Positions 34,791 through 44,259 are shown, counted from the stretch's first letter. The stretch is DNA of 64,000 bases from Aestuariibacter sp. (GCA_017794925.1 CP051238.1:2744179-2808178), one strand, 5' to 3'. Made by a program: numbers and translations. The notes: generated by a model not told the origin, from the sequence alone.

Positions 34791-36437
34791 TTATGCGTGG
34801 GATAGCGCCTGCTTATTCAGACGCTTGTCTTCCTTTGAGGCGGAACCCTCCACCACTTTACTGGCCGCTTCAAGGGCTTCGGTCAGTGTCGGATAGGTGT
34901 CCACTTCTGGCCATGACGCATTGATTCTGTGCAGTACTGTCAGGATCTCTTCAGTTGCACCGCTAACATACAGCTTTCTGCCTGATGCTTTTGCATCAGA
35001 TGTTACCGTTTCAACTGCCATCGCTGCAGATACGTCCATGGTGGGTACCCGCGAGAAATCCAGAATCAGGACCTGTGAACCAGGCTTCACCTGCTCACGG
35101 ACGTGATGCCCAAGATCTGCAGCAGCACCAAAGCTCAACGGGCCACCAAAACTAAAGATACTGACTTTGCCTTTGGTTTTTTCCAGCAGAGCGCTTTCTT
35201 CCGGGTTGCTCAGAATGTCAGGGATTTTACGCAGTTCTTCAATCTGAAGCTGAGCAATCTGACGCACATAAGCCAGTGCAGCCAGTACCACACCAACACC
35301 AACAGCGGTGATAAGATCTACGAATACCGTCAGGCCTAAAACCAACAGCATGAGTGCGAAGTCCCAGCGAGGACCGGTGTGGGCACGCTTGATATAACTC
35401 CAATCCACGATGTCCAGACCCACTTTTACCAGAATACCCGCCAGTACGGCATGGGGGATCACACTGGCCAGCGGGCTCAGTCCCAACACAATCGCCAGAA
35501 GAACCAAAGCGTGGATCATACCAGACAGACGCTCTTTACCACCGCTGCGCACGTTTACCACGGTACGCATGGTTGCACCTGCACCGGCAATACCGCCGAT
35601 AAGACCAGAGATTGTGTTACCGATACCCTGACCAATTAGTTCCTGACTGCTGTCGTGGCGTGTGCGAGTCATGTTGTCGGCAACCAGTGAGGTTAACAAG
35701 CTATCAATAGCACCAAGCACGGCCAGAATAAATGCGGCCTCAAGGACTAACAGGAGCTTTTCCTGATTGTACACAGGTAAATGCAGGCTAGGCAGACCGG
35801 TTGGAATGTTACCCAGAACAGGTACTTCAAAGGCAAACAGGCTTACCAGTGTGCCAATGATCAGTGCAGCCAGGGCGCCTGGTACGTATTTACCGAGTAC
35901 CGGAGGCCATTTGTAAGCAATAATCAACGTACCAACACCTAACACCAGGGTAGAGAAGTTGATATCAGCCAGCGCAGTTGGCAGGTAGCCCAGTGCACCT
36001 AATGTGCCACCTGGTGGTTCATGGCCCAGTAACCGGCCAATCTGAAGGATAATGATGATTGCCCCGATACCGGTCATAAATCCGGATATAACCGGGTAGG
36101 GAACCAGGCGAATATAATTACCGACACCCAGAAAGCCAAACAGGATCTGGAAAATACCGGCTAGCATTACCGCCGTGAAAATAAGCTCAACGTCGCCGGA
36201 CAAACTGGCAAATAACCCGGCCAGTACCACGACCATCGGGCCAGTCGGCCCGGAGATCTGAGAAGGGGTGCCGCCAAACAATGCAGCAAAGAAGCCAACG
36301 GCAATAGCACCGTACAAACCTGCCATCGGGCCAACGCCCGAGGCAACACCGAGGGCAAGGGCCAACGGCAAGGCAACAATACCGGCAGTGATACCACCGG
36401 TAATGTCGCCTCTAACATTGGAAAGTAAATTTTTCAT
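34791..36437 (-). CDS. SulP-family anion transporter with STAS domain, probable bicarbonate uptake
   Basis: The 548 aa protein has a SulP transmembrane domain (about residues 10-400; GLYGAIAVGFFAALFGGTPSQISGPTGPM) and a C-terminal STAS domain (about 425-535; VLILDFSRVPTMDVSAAMA). SulP proteins carry sulfate, bicarbonate or other anions. The gene follows carbonic anhydrase by 18 bases in the same operon, so bicarbonate is the most likely substrate, as in BicA. The Leu/Ala-rich helices show no truncation. Confidence 0.87.
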   Translation of the reverse strand: MKNLLSNVRGDITGGITAGIVALPLALALGVASGVGPMAGLYGAIAVGFFAALFGGTPSQISGPTGPMVVVLAGLFASLSGDVELIFTAVMLAGIFQILFGFLGVGNYIRLVPYPVISGFMTGIGAIIIILQIGRLLGHEPPGGTLGALGYLPTALADINFSTLVLGVGTLIIAYKWPPVLGKYVPGALAALIIGTLVSLFAFEVPVLGNIPTGLPSLHLPVYNQEKLLLVLEAAFILAVLGAIDSLLTSLVADNMTRTRHDSSQELIGQGIGNTISGLIGGIAGAGATMRTVVNVRSGGKERLSGMIHALVLLAIVLGLSPLASVIPHAVLAGILVKVGLDIVDWSYIKRAHTGPRWDFALMLLVLGLTVFVDLITAVGVGVVLAALAYVRQIAQLQIEELRKIPDILSNPEESALLEKTKGKVSIFSFGGPLSFGAAADLGHHVREQVKPGSQVLILDFSRVPTMDVSAAMAVETVTSDAKASGRKLYVSGATEEILTVLHRINASWPEVDTYPTLTEALEAASKVVEGSASKEDKRLNKQALSHA

Positions 36438-36455
36438 TGTTATGTCCTACTTGTT

Positions 36456-37109
36456 TTAGCTGGTTGCCAACATTTCTTCTGTGTAGGTTTCACTCATTGG
36501 GGCAAACTGGCCTGACTCTTCGTTGTAACAAGTCACTGCTGCAGTCTCAATGTTGTAGAACCATCCGTGGAGTTTTACCTGACCGGTCGCAATTTTTGCG
36601 GCAACGGCTGGGTGAGTACGCAAGTGTTGCATTTGTTGGACAACATTTTCTTCAGTCACCAGCTGTAAGTGCTCTTCAGCATTCAGGTCACTGCAACCAC
36701 AGCGCTCTTTCACTACTTCTGTGGCGACTCTGCAATGGCCTAACCATTCTTTAACGTGTGGTAGTGCAGATAACGCATCAGTATTGATAGCGCCTTTCAT
36801 TGCACCGCAATCCGAGTGTCCACAGACCACGATATGAGTAACACCCAGTGCGGCAACAGCAAACTCGATAGAGGCTGTCATACCGCCTGTCTGGTTGCTG
36901 TGTGGGGGGACAACGTTTCCTGCGTTACGGCATATAAAGAGATCGCCCGGCTCGGTTTGAGTTACCAGGTTAGGGTCGATACGGGAATCTGCACAGGTAA
37001 TGAACAATACTTCTGGATTTTGGCCATTTGCTAACTTTTGGAAAGCCGCTTTTTTATTGGGGAAAACTTCTTTCTGAAATTTAGCGACGCCAGAGATTAC
37101 GTGTTCCAT
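36456..37109 (-). CDS. Beta-class carbonic anhydrase
   Basis: The 217 aa protein starts MEHVISGVAKF behind AGGAGTG; a Met ten codons upstream lacks such a site. Zinc ligands C39, H98 and C101 (VVCGHSDCGAM) and the D41-R43 dyad (CADSR) are present. It interconverts CO2 and bicarbonate in the cytosol and is co-transcribed with the SulP transporter, giving an inorganic-carbon supply unit. The OxyR-like LysR gene is divergent, 138 bases away. Confidence 0.94.
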   Translation of the reverse strand: MEHVISGVAKFQKEVFPNKKAAFQKLANGQNPEVLFITCADSRIDPNLVTQTEPGDLFICRNAGNVVPPHSNQTGGMTASIEFAVAALGVTHIVVCGHSDCGAMKGAINTDALSALPHVKEWLGHCRVATEVVKERCGCSDLNAEEHLQLVTEENVVQQMQHLRTHPAVAAKIATGQVKLHGWFYNIETAAVTCYNEESGQFAPMSETYTEEMLATS

Positions 37110-37247
37110 TTTGTCACTCCTAAATAGGTTTATTAACATTTCTTAAACAACGACTTAGTTTTACTTGATAGGCTAATAGAATTATAGCTTACTTCGTGAT
37201 AGTCTTTTTCTATATGTTGATTTATCTTTGTACATGTTAGGTTTGAT

Positions 37248-38192
37248 ATGGCTTTACATTCTAAAGGTGCGACCAATACGCAATTGCGCTATTTTGTTGC
37301 TCTGGCACGCAATCTTAGTTACCGGCGCACTGCCCAGGTTCTGGGTATCAGCCAGCCAACACTGACTGCGCAAATTAACGCGTTAGAAAAGACACTGGGG
37401 CTCGCTCTGTTTGAGCGATCGCGAAGTGGCACCTTGCTATCGCCTGAAGGGCGGGTACTGCTACCCTACGCAGAAGATACGTTAAAGGCCTCCGTGCGCT
37501 TTGAGGAGAAAGCCAAAGACCTGGCGGGTGGCGCGCAAACCACCTATCGCCTGGGCATTCCTCCCACGCTGGGGCCTTATTTATTGCCTTTTATTCTGCC
37601 GGAACTTCACAGACGCTACGCCAAATTGAAATTTTACGTGCGCGAAGCGGCCCCATCGCAGCTCATTCAAGGTATTTTTAATGGTGACTACGACTTAATT
37701 ATATCACCGTCATCGCAAGAATCATCGCAGCTCATCGTTTCCAAGCTCTTCGTGGAACCATTGAAGTTTGTCATGCCCAGTGATCATCCACTGGCAGGCA
37801 ATCAATTTGTTGAAGCAGAACAAATAAGAGGCGAGACGGTGCTCGCGCTCGAAGATACTCACCATTTCCATCATCAGGTACAGGACATTTGTGCAGAAAT
37901 TGGTGCGCAGATGGCCCGGGATTATGAGGGCACCAGTTTGGATACCTTACGTCAAATGGTTGTGATGGGAATGGGGGTCTCGTTTTTGCCTGGTCTGTAT
38001 GTGCATTCCGAGCTGCATCGGCCTGACGAACTGCATGTGTGTGAGTTAAAAGATAAACCGATTGAACGACAGCACAATCTCATCTGGCGAAATACGGCTC
38101 CCGGACGCATTTTCTTTCGCGAGCTAGGGAACCATATTCGGCAGATTATTAACGAGACATTACATCACGCGGTTCAGGTGTCCGATGACTAG
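37248..38192 (+). CDS. LysR-family regulator, OxyR-like but lacking the peroxide-sensing Cys
   Basis: The 314 aa protein has an N-terminal LysR helix-turn-helix (SYRRTAQVLGISQPTLTAQINALEK) and an OxyR-like effector domain (LALEDTHHFHHQVQDIC; TSLDTLRQMVVMGMGVSFLP). OxyR Cys199 aligns with H206, while the Cys208 equivalent (C215) remains, so normal disulfide switching is not possible. It diverges from carbonic anhydrase/SulP and probably controls that operon and itself. The signal is unknown; redox or inorganic-carbon status are options. Confidence 0.85.
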   Translation: MALHSKGATNTQLRYFVALARNLSYRRTAQVLGISQPTLTAQINALEKTLGLALFERSRSGTLLSPEGRVLLPYAEDTLKASVRFEEKAKDLAGGAQTTYRLGIPPTLGPYLLPFILPELHRRYAKLKFYVREAAPSQLIQGIFNGDYDLIISPSSQESSQLIVSKLFVEPLKFVMPSDHPLAGNQFVEAEQIRGETVLALEDTHHFHHQVQDICAEIGAQMARDYEGTSLDTLRQMVVMGMGVSFLPGLYVHSELHRPDELHVCELKDKPIERQHNLIWRNTAPGRIFFRELGNHIRQIINETLHHAVQVSDD

Positions 38193-38196
38193 ACGA

Positions 38197-39129
38197 TTAA
38201 ACATAGACCCAGTGGGTTAAGCCCTGACTTTCTAAAAATGATTTTGCCAGTTCGCCCTGCAGCATTGCCAACGTCGCCAATAATCCGGCTTGTGTGCAGT
38301 TGTCTGCAGCTACGGTGACTGAGCGCGGCGGGTTCACTACCGGGAAGCCAGTAAACGGATTCAGTATATGGCTGTACCGCTGCCCCTTATTGAGTAAATA
38401 ACGCCGGGCGTCACCACTGGTTGCCAGTCCCCCCTGATAGATTTTAACTATCGTGCTCGTATCGCCTGATGTCGCTGCTGGATTTTCAATTCCAATCATC
38501 CAGGGCTTATCCTGCTTACGGCGCTCGGTTACCTGAATATCACCGCCGAAATTTACCACCGTTGAAATGCCCGGGTGGTTGGCTTTTATCAAGTCAGCGA
38601 CTTTATCCACCGCATATTCTTTACCAATACCGCCCAGATCTATTTCCATCCCGGTTGGAAGGGTAAACTGCGTCGGCGTTAACGTAGTACGTTGCCATCC
38701 TATATACGCTAATAAGGGGGCCACCTTGTGTTTATCCGGAACATTGTCGCTGCCATCAAATCGCCAGGCTTTTCGAAGTACACCCGCGGTAATGTCGAAC
38801 ATGCCTTCGCTTAAGGTAAAACAGATATCGGCGAAATGGAGCAACCGGTAGGTTTCTTCATCTATGGTAACGGTTTTCCCCTGGGCGCGATTGATGTTTG
38901 ATACAACGCTATCCTGACGGTAACGGCTGAACTTATATTCAATACGCTTGGCTTCCCGTGCCGCTTGCTCGGTGATTGAGCGGGCTGTTCGACTATCCTG
39001 GGTTTCAATCAGGATTTCGCAGGGGCTGGCCATGGCATCGAATTCACCGAGGAAGAAGTCTTCTTTTGATGAAACAGAAACCGGCGGGAAGTCCGCCGGT
39101 ATAGGATTATCAGCCATAGTCACAGTCAT
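38197..39129 (-). CDS. apbE: FAD:protein FMN transferase (ApbE family) without signal peptide
   Basis: The 310 aa protein shows ApbE motifs SRYRQDSVVSNIN, EGMFDITAG, DLGGIGKEYAVD, GGLATSGDARRY and SHILNPFTG. ApbE attaches FMN covalently to Thr/Ser of target proteins using FAD and Mg2+. Most family members are exported lipoproteins; this one begins with a hydrophilic, Pro-rich stretch and has no visible signal sequence. Its start overlaps the DUF3570 stop (TAATG). It ends 4 bases from the convergent LysR gene. Confidence 0.88.
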   Translation of the reverse strand: MTVTMADNPIPADFPPVSVSSKEDFFLGEFDAMASPCEILIETQDSRTARSITEQAAREAKRIEYKFSRYRQDSVVSNINRAQGKTVTIDEETYRLLHFADICFTLSEGMFDITAGVLRKAWRFDGSDNVPDKHKVAPLLAYIGWQRTTLTPTQFTLPTGMEIDLGGIGKEYAVDKVADLIKANHPGISTVVNFGGDIQVTERRKQDKPWMIGIENPAATSGDTSTIVKIYQGGLATSGDARRYLLNKGQRYSHILNPFTGFPVVNPPRSVTVAADNCTQAGLLATLAMLQGELAKSFLESQGLTHWVYV

Positions 39130-40442
39130 TAAAAGTGATAATTGAACTGCAGTATAACCGCTTTTACACTGGGGTAGAGATCCAAATCGGCTAATACGCC
39201 AGGTTGTGCGAAACCGGCATTTTTCGGATCCTGCTGATAGTACTCAGCACGCACTGCCCACTCGTGGCCATTATCCAGCTTACGTCCGTACTTAAGACCT
39301 AAGGTATAGGCTGCCATTTCGCCCACCCGATAATCCGCACTGGCATACATAGGTAGCTCGTCTGACTGGTTCAGATAAGGCTGGTAAAAGTCAGCGGCAG
39401 ACTGCTGATAGTAACGGACATGAGGCTGAATATAGCTGTTGTCCGACAAATTAAAACGCAGTCTTGAATCAATCGTATGCGAGTTGATGTCCCAGTCGTC
39501 GGTAGCAAAACGATAAGACAGGTCTACCACACCGTTATCCATTGCATACTTGGTTTGCCAGAAGAATGAATGCTTGGTGCGGGTGTCCGGACGATTTTCA
39601 TAAATCAGGTCCTGCGTCACCCCATTGGTATTGATCACACTCAGTACTTTGTAGGGATCTGTCGTGTAGCCATCGACAAGACTCAGGCCGTAGTTAAATT
39701 GCATTAGCATGCGTCGGTTAATAACCTGAGTGACACCAAACAGCATATCCAGGGTGGTTTTGTCTTCACCGCTGTTGTTGCCACTTCCATGGTCGTCGTC
39801 TTCACCTTCACCTTCATCTTCAAATTCATCGTCGTAATCGGCGGGGATCATCATGCTGGACAACGGTGTTGGCTTGCCACCGACGGGGTCAATACTGTCG
39901 AATTGATAGGACAAGCCGGCTGACAGCGTGGTATTGCGTTGAAACAAGTCTTTTTCCAGCAAACCATTCACACCCAGTGACATATAGTCGTATTCTTTAG
40001 ACACATTAAATCCAGCGGTACCACGCCAGGTATCAGCAAAAGGCTGCATCCATGACGAGGCCAACTGCACACGGGTATCCCTGAAAGTATCATCCAACGG
40101 CGTTTCGCCCGCTGCCACCTGATACGAGTCCTTACCGGAAGGTCGCGAGAATGTTTGAACGGTGGGTTGCGCGACAGCGCCATTCGCAGACGCGCCGGTC
40201 AGCGTATCGAGTACCAGTTTCACGTTGAAGATACTGTCATCATCGTTAGTTTTGGTTGCGCTGATGACGCCCTCTGCCAGGCTCACCCGATCAGTTTCAC
40301 CGTAATATAAAATTGCCGTGTCGAACTTCCAGTCTTTTAACATCGACGTCTCGGTTTCTGCATGTGCCGGAGACTGTCCAAGCAGCGCACATGTCGCGCC
40401 CGCCAGAGCTGTGGCAATACTGCCTTTGTTACTTAGTTGCAT
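39129..40442 (-). CDS. DUF3570 outer-membrane-like protein
   Basis: The 437 aa protein has a signal peptide of about 28 residues (cleavage near AHA) and extended beta-barrel-like sequence with a terminal Phe (ILQFNYHF). It fits DUF3570. Residues about 202-226 are an acidic, Gly-rich segment (FEDEGEGEDDDHG), probably a surface loop. It overlaps DUF4266 by 10 bases and apbE by 3, so the operon is translationally coupled. Function is unknown; partners suggest an envelope redox role. Confidence 0.8.
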   Translation of the reverse strand: MQLSNKGSIATALAGATCALLGQSPAHAETETSMLKDWKFDTAILYYGETDRVSLAEGVISATKTNDDDSIFNVKLVLDTLTGASANGAVAQPTVQTFSRPSGKDSYQVAAGETPLDDTFRDTRVQLASSWMQPFADTWRGTAGFNVSKEYDYMSLGVNGLLEKDLFQRNTTLSAGLSYQFDSIDPVGGKPTPLSSMMIPADYDDEFEDEGEGEDDDHGSGNNSGEDKTTLDMLFGVTQVINRRMLMQFNYGLSLVDGYTTDPYKVLSVINTNGVTQDLIYENRPDTRTKHSFFWQTKYAMDNGVVDLSYRFATDDWDINSHTIDSRLRFNLSDNSYIQPHVRYYQQSAADFYQPYLNQSDELPMYASADYRVGEMAAYTLGLKYGRKLDNGHEWAVRAEYYQQDPKNAGFAQPGVLADLDLYPSVKAVILQFNYHF

Positions 40443-40657
40443 CCGCAGCCGCCTCCTGCAAAGGAACGTCCGCCACTCGTCGCTTCCTTACTAAAATAAA
40501 TGTGGTCATCTAAACCCAGGTCGATGCCTTCAGCACCCAAGGCCATTTCGTCTTTTGCCAGCAAGTCGCGTTCCCAGGGTTGCACGCCGAGAGAGGCACA
40601 ACCGCCAAGTTGACTAAGCGCAATTAACACCGAAACATATAACGCTTTACGCTTCAT
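40433..40657 (-). CDS. DUF4266 small lipoprotein with C-terminal CGCN
   Basis: The 74 aa protein has a lipoprotein signal with lipobox LGGC (Cys20), the conserved LGVQPWERDLLAKDEMAL segment of DUF4266, and a C-terminal GGGCGCN with C71 and C73. The mature part is only about 55 residues. It overlaps the thioredoxin-like gene by ATGA and the DUF3570 gene by 10 bases. The Cys-x-Cys end could bind metal, form a disulfide or be modified. Function is unknown. Confidence 0.82.
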   Translation of the reverse strand: MKRKALYVSVLIALSQLGGCASLGVQPWERDLLAKDEMALGAEGIDLGLDDHIYFSKEATSGGRSFAGGGCGCN

Positions 40658-41169
40658 TTTGATGACTCCATTTCTTCTATAAGGGTAACGATTTCCTGCT
40701 CGTACTGATCTTGTTTATGTACATGGAAACCCTGGTGAGCCAGTCGTAACTGACCCGTGTGATCGATGAGATAGCTGGTAGGCATACCCGGTACTCTGTA
40801 AAGCGCAGGGGCTTTTCCTTCGGGATCAAATGCAACGGGGAAGTCGGCCGGTAATTTAGCCAGGAATTGGTCGGCAAGGTCACGTTCGGCGTCTACGTTA
40901 ATTGCGATAATGGTGAAACCACGCTCAGCGTACTTATTTTGCATCGCGTTCATCCAGGGGAACGAACGCTGGCAGGGTTTACACCAACTTGCCCAGAAAT
41001 CCAGATACACCACCTGACCCTGATAATCAGACAGTTTATGCTGCCCCTCTGTCATAGTGAGTAATATATCCGGGGCGGGTTGTTTGGCCATCGCAACAGG
41101 GGTAAAGAGTGTTGCGAGCACTAACACGGGTAAACACAATTTGCGGGCAATGCGTGGTAAAAAGCGCAT
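40654..41169 (-). CDS. TlpA-like exported thioredoxin-family protein
   Basis: The 171 aa protein starts MRFLPRIARK behind GAGGAAG, with a signal peptide cleaved near AMA. The thioredoxin active site WCKPC has C63 and C66, and the cis-Pro loop is in PGMPTSYLID. It is a periplasmic disulfide reductase/oxidoreductase. As first gene in the TlpA-DUF4266-DUF3570-ApbE operon it might keep the DUF4266 Cys-x-Cys motif reduced. Confidence 0.88.
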   Translation of the reverse strand: MRFLPRIARKLCLPVLVLATLFTPVAMAKQPAPDILLTMTEGQHKLSDYQGQVVYLDFWASWCKPCQRSFPWMNAMQNKYAERGFTIIAINVDAERDLADQFLAKLPADFPVAFDPEGKAPALYRVPGMPTSYLIDHTGQLRLAHQGFHVHKQDQYEQEIVTLIEEMESSK

Positions 41170-41294
41170 TAAAACTTCCTCGAATTTCATACTGTTTAAC
41201 AGTGTAAAAGCCGAAGCTTAAGGAAAACTTATGTTTGAGGGATTTCTGTTTTCATCTATTAATGCTTCTGGTATAAATCGCTAAGTGGTTAATA

Positions 41295-42368
41295 ATGATA
41301 AGGATGTCAGACGTGACTGACACAATTCCCGCGGCGGTTCCGGCCGCTGATGCGCTGCCTCCAATTAAGCCAGAACGACATATGGTGCTTGAGTTTTTAC
41401 TGCACTTTTGTACGTTCGGTGTTTACACCTGCTTTTGGTGTGTTACTGCCACCCGTGACTTAAAACGGGCCTTCAACAAAGAATTTACCCCTTGGGTCTG
41501 GTACTTCGTGCCGGTGGTATTTTTGGCTCAGGTATTTATGTTGCCTCGATTGCTCAATGCCATTGGCGATGCAGAGAAAGAACAAAATGTAACGGGGTGG
41601 AGTGAAGGAAAAAGTCGAATCTGGTTAATTCTGGCTTGCGGTGTCGGATTGCTTTTCGCGATTACCCGTAAAATCGATATCTCAATCGGATGGGTACTGT
41701 TGGGGCTGATAATATGGGCAGGGTGTTTTGCTGTGCTTAATCAGCGGATGGACAAATTGCGAAATTCAGTGTCCAATCCCAGACGTAAATATTACGCTGG
41801 CTATGCCTGGTGGCACTGGCCGCTGGTGGTGTTGGGCGTACCCTTTATCTTCTTTATCGTCTACAGCATGGTGTTGACACCCTACCTGGCAAAGGTGGCC
41901 CCGTTAGCAACAAATACCGTCATCAGTGATGAACAAAACACCGTACAGTTAACGGTATTGTCCTCGGACTGGCATAAAGTCGAGATAGGCACGTTTTCCG
42001 ACGGCAGTGGGTTGTTTGAAATTGCCGGCCCGCTGGATTTTCAGTATTTCATTGCCTTTGACCACGACCCTGATTACAGCCTGACTGACCTCACTCAATG
42101 GCGTATCGGGCAAAATTACGATGATTTCAATGTAAAAGAATGTTCGGAGAACCGCCGGTTTACTGAAGGCACCTTGCGTGTCGAAAGCGTTGTGATCTGT
42201 AAAGGTACGTCGATGGGAGATCCCACTATTGCGACGCATCATTTTATTCGTGTCGACGAGCATATCTATGAACTTTACGGCTATTTGAGCACGACAAAAC
42301 TGACCTACAAAGAACAAGAAGCGGGATTCCTCCGCCAGGCGCAAGGACTTGTCCCTTATGAAAAATAA
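41295..42368 (+). CDS. Membrane protein with DUF4234-like N-terminal region
   Basis: The 357 aa protein has four to five hydrophobic segments (about 30-200) and a C-terminal soluble domain (about 210-357) ending EAGFLRQAQGLVPYEK. The N-terminal part (HFCTFGVYTCFWCVTATRDLKRAFNKEFTPWVWYF) resembles DUF4234. The start is uncertain: ATG at 41295 or 41304, or GTG at 41313, which has better spacing to AAGGA. It overlaps the next gene by 11 bases. I do not recognise its function. Confidence 0.65.
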   Translation: MIRMSDVTDTIPAAVPAADALPPIKPERHMVLEFLLHFCTFGVYTCFWCVTATRDLKRAFNKEFTPWVWYFVPVVFLAQVFMLPRLLNAIGDAEKEQNVTGWSEGKSRIWLILACGVGLLFAITRKIDISIGWVLLGLIIWAGCFAVLNQRMDKLRNSVSNPRRKYYAGYAWWHWPLVVLGVPFIFFIVYSMVLTPYLAKVAPLATNTVISDEQNTVQLTVLSSDWHKVEIGTFSDGSGLFEIAGPLDFQYFIAFDHDPDYSLTDLTQWRIGQNYDDFNVKECSENRRFTEGTLRVESVVICKGTSMGDPTIATHHFIRVDEHIYELYGYLSTTKLTYKEQEAGFLRQAQGLVPYEK

Positions 42369-44253
42369 TCGATTGTACCGTGTGCTAACGGCATTGTGCT
42401 ACCTGATAGGCATGCACACCGCCTTCGCTGCCAATGCTGCAGCGACGCCGCTGACGCAATTGGCACAAGACTGGATGACAGAATCGGAGCGTTATGCCAC
42501 TGATGCGTTGACCAAAGTGCACACGGATGTCACCCACACCATTAACAAAAACAGCATTGTCACCCACGTGACTAAAGCCTGGTATTATCCGACCAAAGCA
42601 CTCGTGCAGGAGTCGGGCTATGAAACGCTTAACTACAATCAGTTGTCAGAGGTCGTGTCTGATATTCAGGCGTTTTCGATTGCACCAGACGGCCGTATTA
42701 CCTGGGTAAAAGACGACAACATAAAAGAAATTGAAGACGACAGCTACAATATTTTCACCGACGGCAAGCGCAAAGTGATTAGTTTTCCCGGATTGCAGGA
42801 GAAGGGGATATCGGTACTGTCTTATACCATCACGCATGACCGTACCCATGGCATTGAGGATTGGTCGCGTACCCATTTTCCTCAGCAGTTTTCTCCGGTC
42901 AGACATTATCGTCTGACAGTTAAGTCAGACGACAGCTCTCACTTTAATCATAAGGTATTCAATGATGTACTGGCCTGCAATCGCTCGCAGGATACACTGG
43001 TGTGTGAAGGGCAGGAGCTACCGGCCTTGGAATCTAAAGAAAATGTGAACTGGTATGATCAAATTGGCCAGATTGTGGTGACCACAACACCAGATTGGCA
43101 GGGTTTGATAAGCCGGGTTAGCGCCGGTTTTGAACAGGCGTTGTCACAAGGTGATACGGTTGCAGGTACGTTGAAACAACTAGTTTCACCGGCTATGTCT
43201 GTGCAGCAAAAAATTTCGGCTATTCATGAATTTACTGCCAGGGATATTCGGTATGTGTCGATGTCGGACAATGGTCACGCCATTGTTCCGCACGCGGTCG
43301 ACGATACCATTTACAACCGTTATGGCGATTGTAAGGATAAAACCGCAGTACTGGTAGCCATGTTAAACGAAGTTGGAGTTAAGGCGTATCCGGTATTAGT
43401 CTCTACCGATCGTGAGTCGCTTGCGCCGGTTTCGTTGCCAGGAATGAACTATTTCGACCACGCAGTGGCGTGTTTTGAAATGGGGAACGAGACATTCTGC
43501 CTTGATGCGACGGATGCGAACAGCGATTGGTTTTACGTTTCAGACTGGATCCAGGGGCATGTCTCACTGGCCTTAAAACCGGGCGCCGCACCCGCGCTTC
43601 TGCCACAGTCAGAGTACCGCTGGCAAATCACCCAAACCACGGATATCAACTACACAAGTGGTGGTGGGCAAACTGAACAGCAGACTGTTACGTTTACCAA
43701 TGAATATGCCAGCTCCATGCGTGGCAACCTTGCCAGTAAAACAGCTGATGAGCAGAATAAATGGTTAACGTCGGTTTATGAAGATGTGGTAGCCAGCGGT
43801 GTTGAACCCACTTTTGAAGTCAGTGGTATTGATGTTATTAGCGAACCCATTGTCGTTTCCAGTGAAACGGAGTACGAGCCCTATTTTGATGCTGCAGAAG
43901 AATTTGTACTAACTGAATACGATGCCTGGGTACGCTATGAACTGGGCTTAATGAAGTTATCTGAAGCACCTTTTGGTTATGGATTTCCCGGTCTGAAAAT
44001 TGGCTCTACCTATCGTTTACACTTACCGCCAGGCTGGAAAGTGCGTAGTCGTCCGTCTGCTATGGCACTGTCAACTCGATTTGGGAAGCTAAACAGGCAA
44101 GTCAGACTGGTGAAACCCAACGAACTGGAAATTAAAACCACCCTGGATATGCCAAAGGTAACCCTGGCTGAATCTGACATCGACGACTTTAATGACGTGA
44201 TAGATGTGTTTGTTCAGGAATCGTCAATCAACTTTAATGGCGTGGTCGAGTAA
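42358..44253 (+). CDS. Exported DUF3857 and transglutaminase-like protein
   Basis: The 631 aa protein starts MKNNRLYRVL, overlapping the previous gene. It has a signal peptide of about 27 residues, a DUF3857-type N-terminal domain (about 55-260) and a transglutaminase-like core (about 280-400) with catalytic Cys in RYGDCKDKTAVL, His in FDHAVACFE and Asp in FCLDATD. The C-terminal part is beta-rich. Such proteins are periplasmic or surface proteins of mostly unknown substrate. Confidence 0.83.
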   Translation: MKNNRLYRVLTALCYLIGMHTAFAANAAATPLTQLAQDWMTESERYATDALTKVHTDVTHTINKNSIVTHVTKAWYYPTKALVQESGYETLNYNQLSEVVSDIQAFSIAPDGRITWVKDDNIKEIEDDSYNIFTDGKRKVISFPGLQEKGISVLSYTITHDRTHGIEDWSRTHFPQQFSPVRHYRLTVKSDDSSHFNHKVFNDVLACNRSQDTLVCEGQELPALESKENVNWYDQIGQIVVTTTPDWQGLISRVSAGFEQALSQGDTVAGTLKQLVSPAMSVQQKISAIHEFTARDIRYVSMSDNGHAIVPHAVDDTIYNRYGDCKDKTAVLVAMLNEVGVKAYPVLVSTDRESLAPVSLPGMNYFDHAVACFEMGNETFCLDATDANSDWFYVSDWIQGHVSLALKPGAAPALLPQSEYRWQITQTTDINYTSGGGQTEQQTVTFTNEYASSMRGNLASKTADEQNKWLTSVYEDVVASGVEPTFEVSGIDVISEPIVVSSETEYEPYFDAAEEFVLTEYDAWVRYELGLMKLSEAPFGYGFPGLKIGSTYRLHLPPGWKVRSRPSAMALSTRFGKLNRQVRLVKPNELEIKTTLDMPKVTLAESDIDDFNDVIDVFVQESSINFNGVVE

Positions 44254-44259
44254 TTAGTG

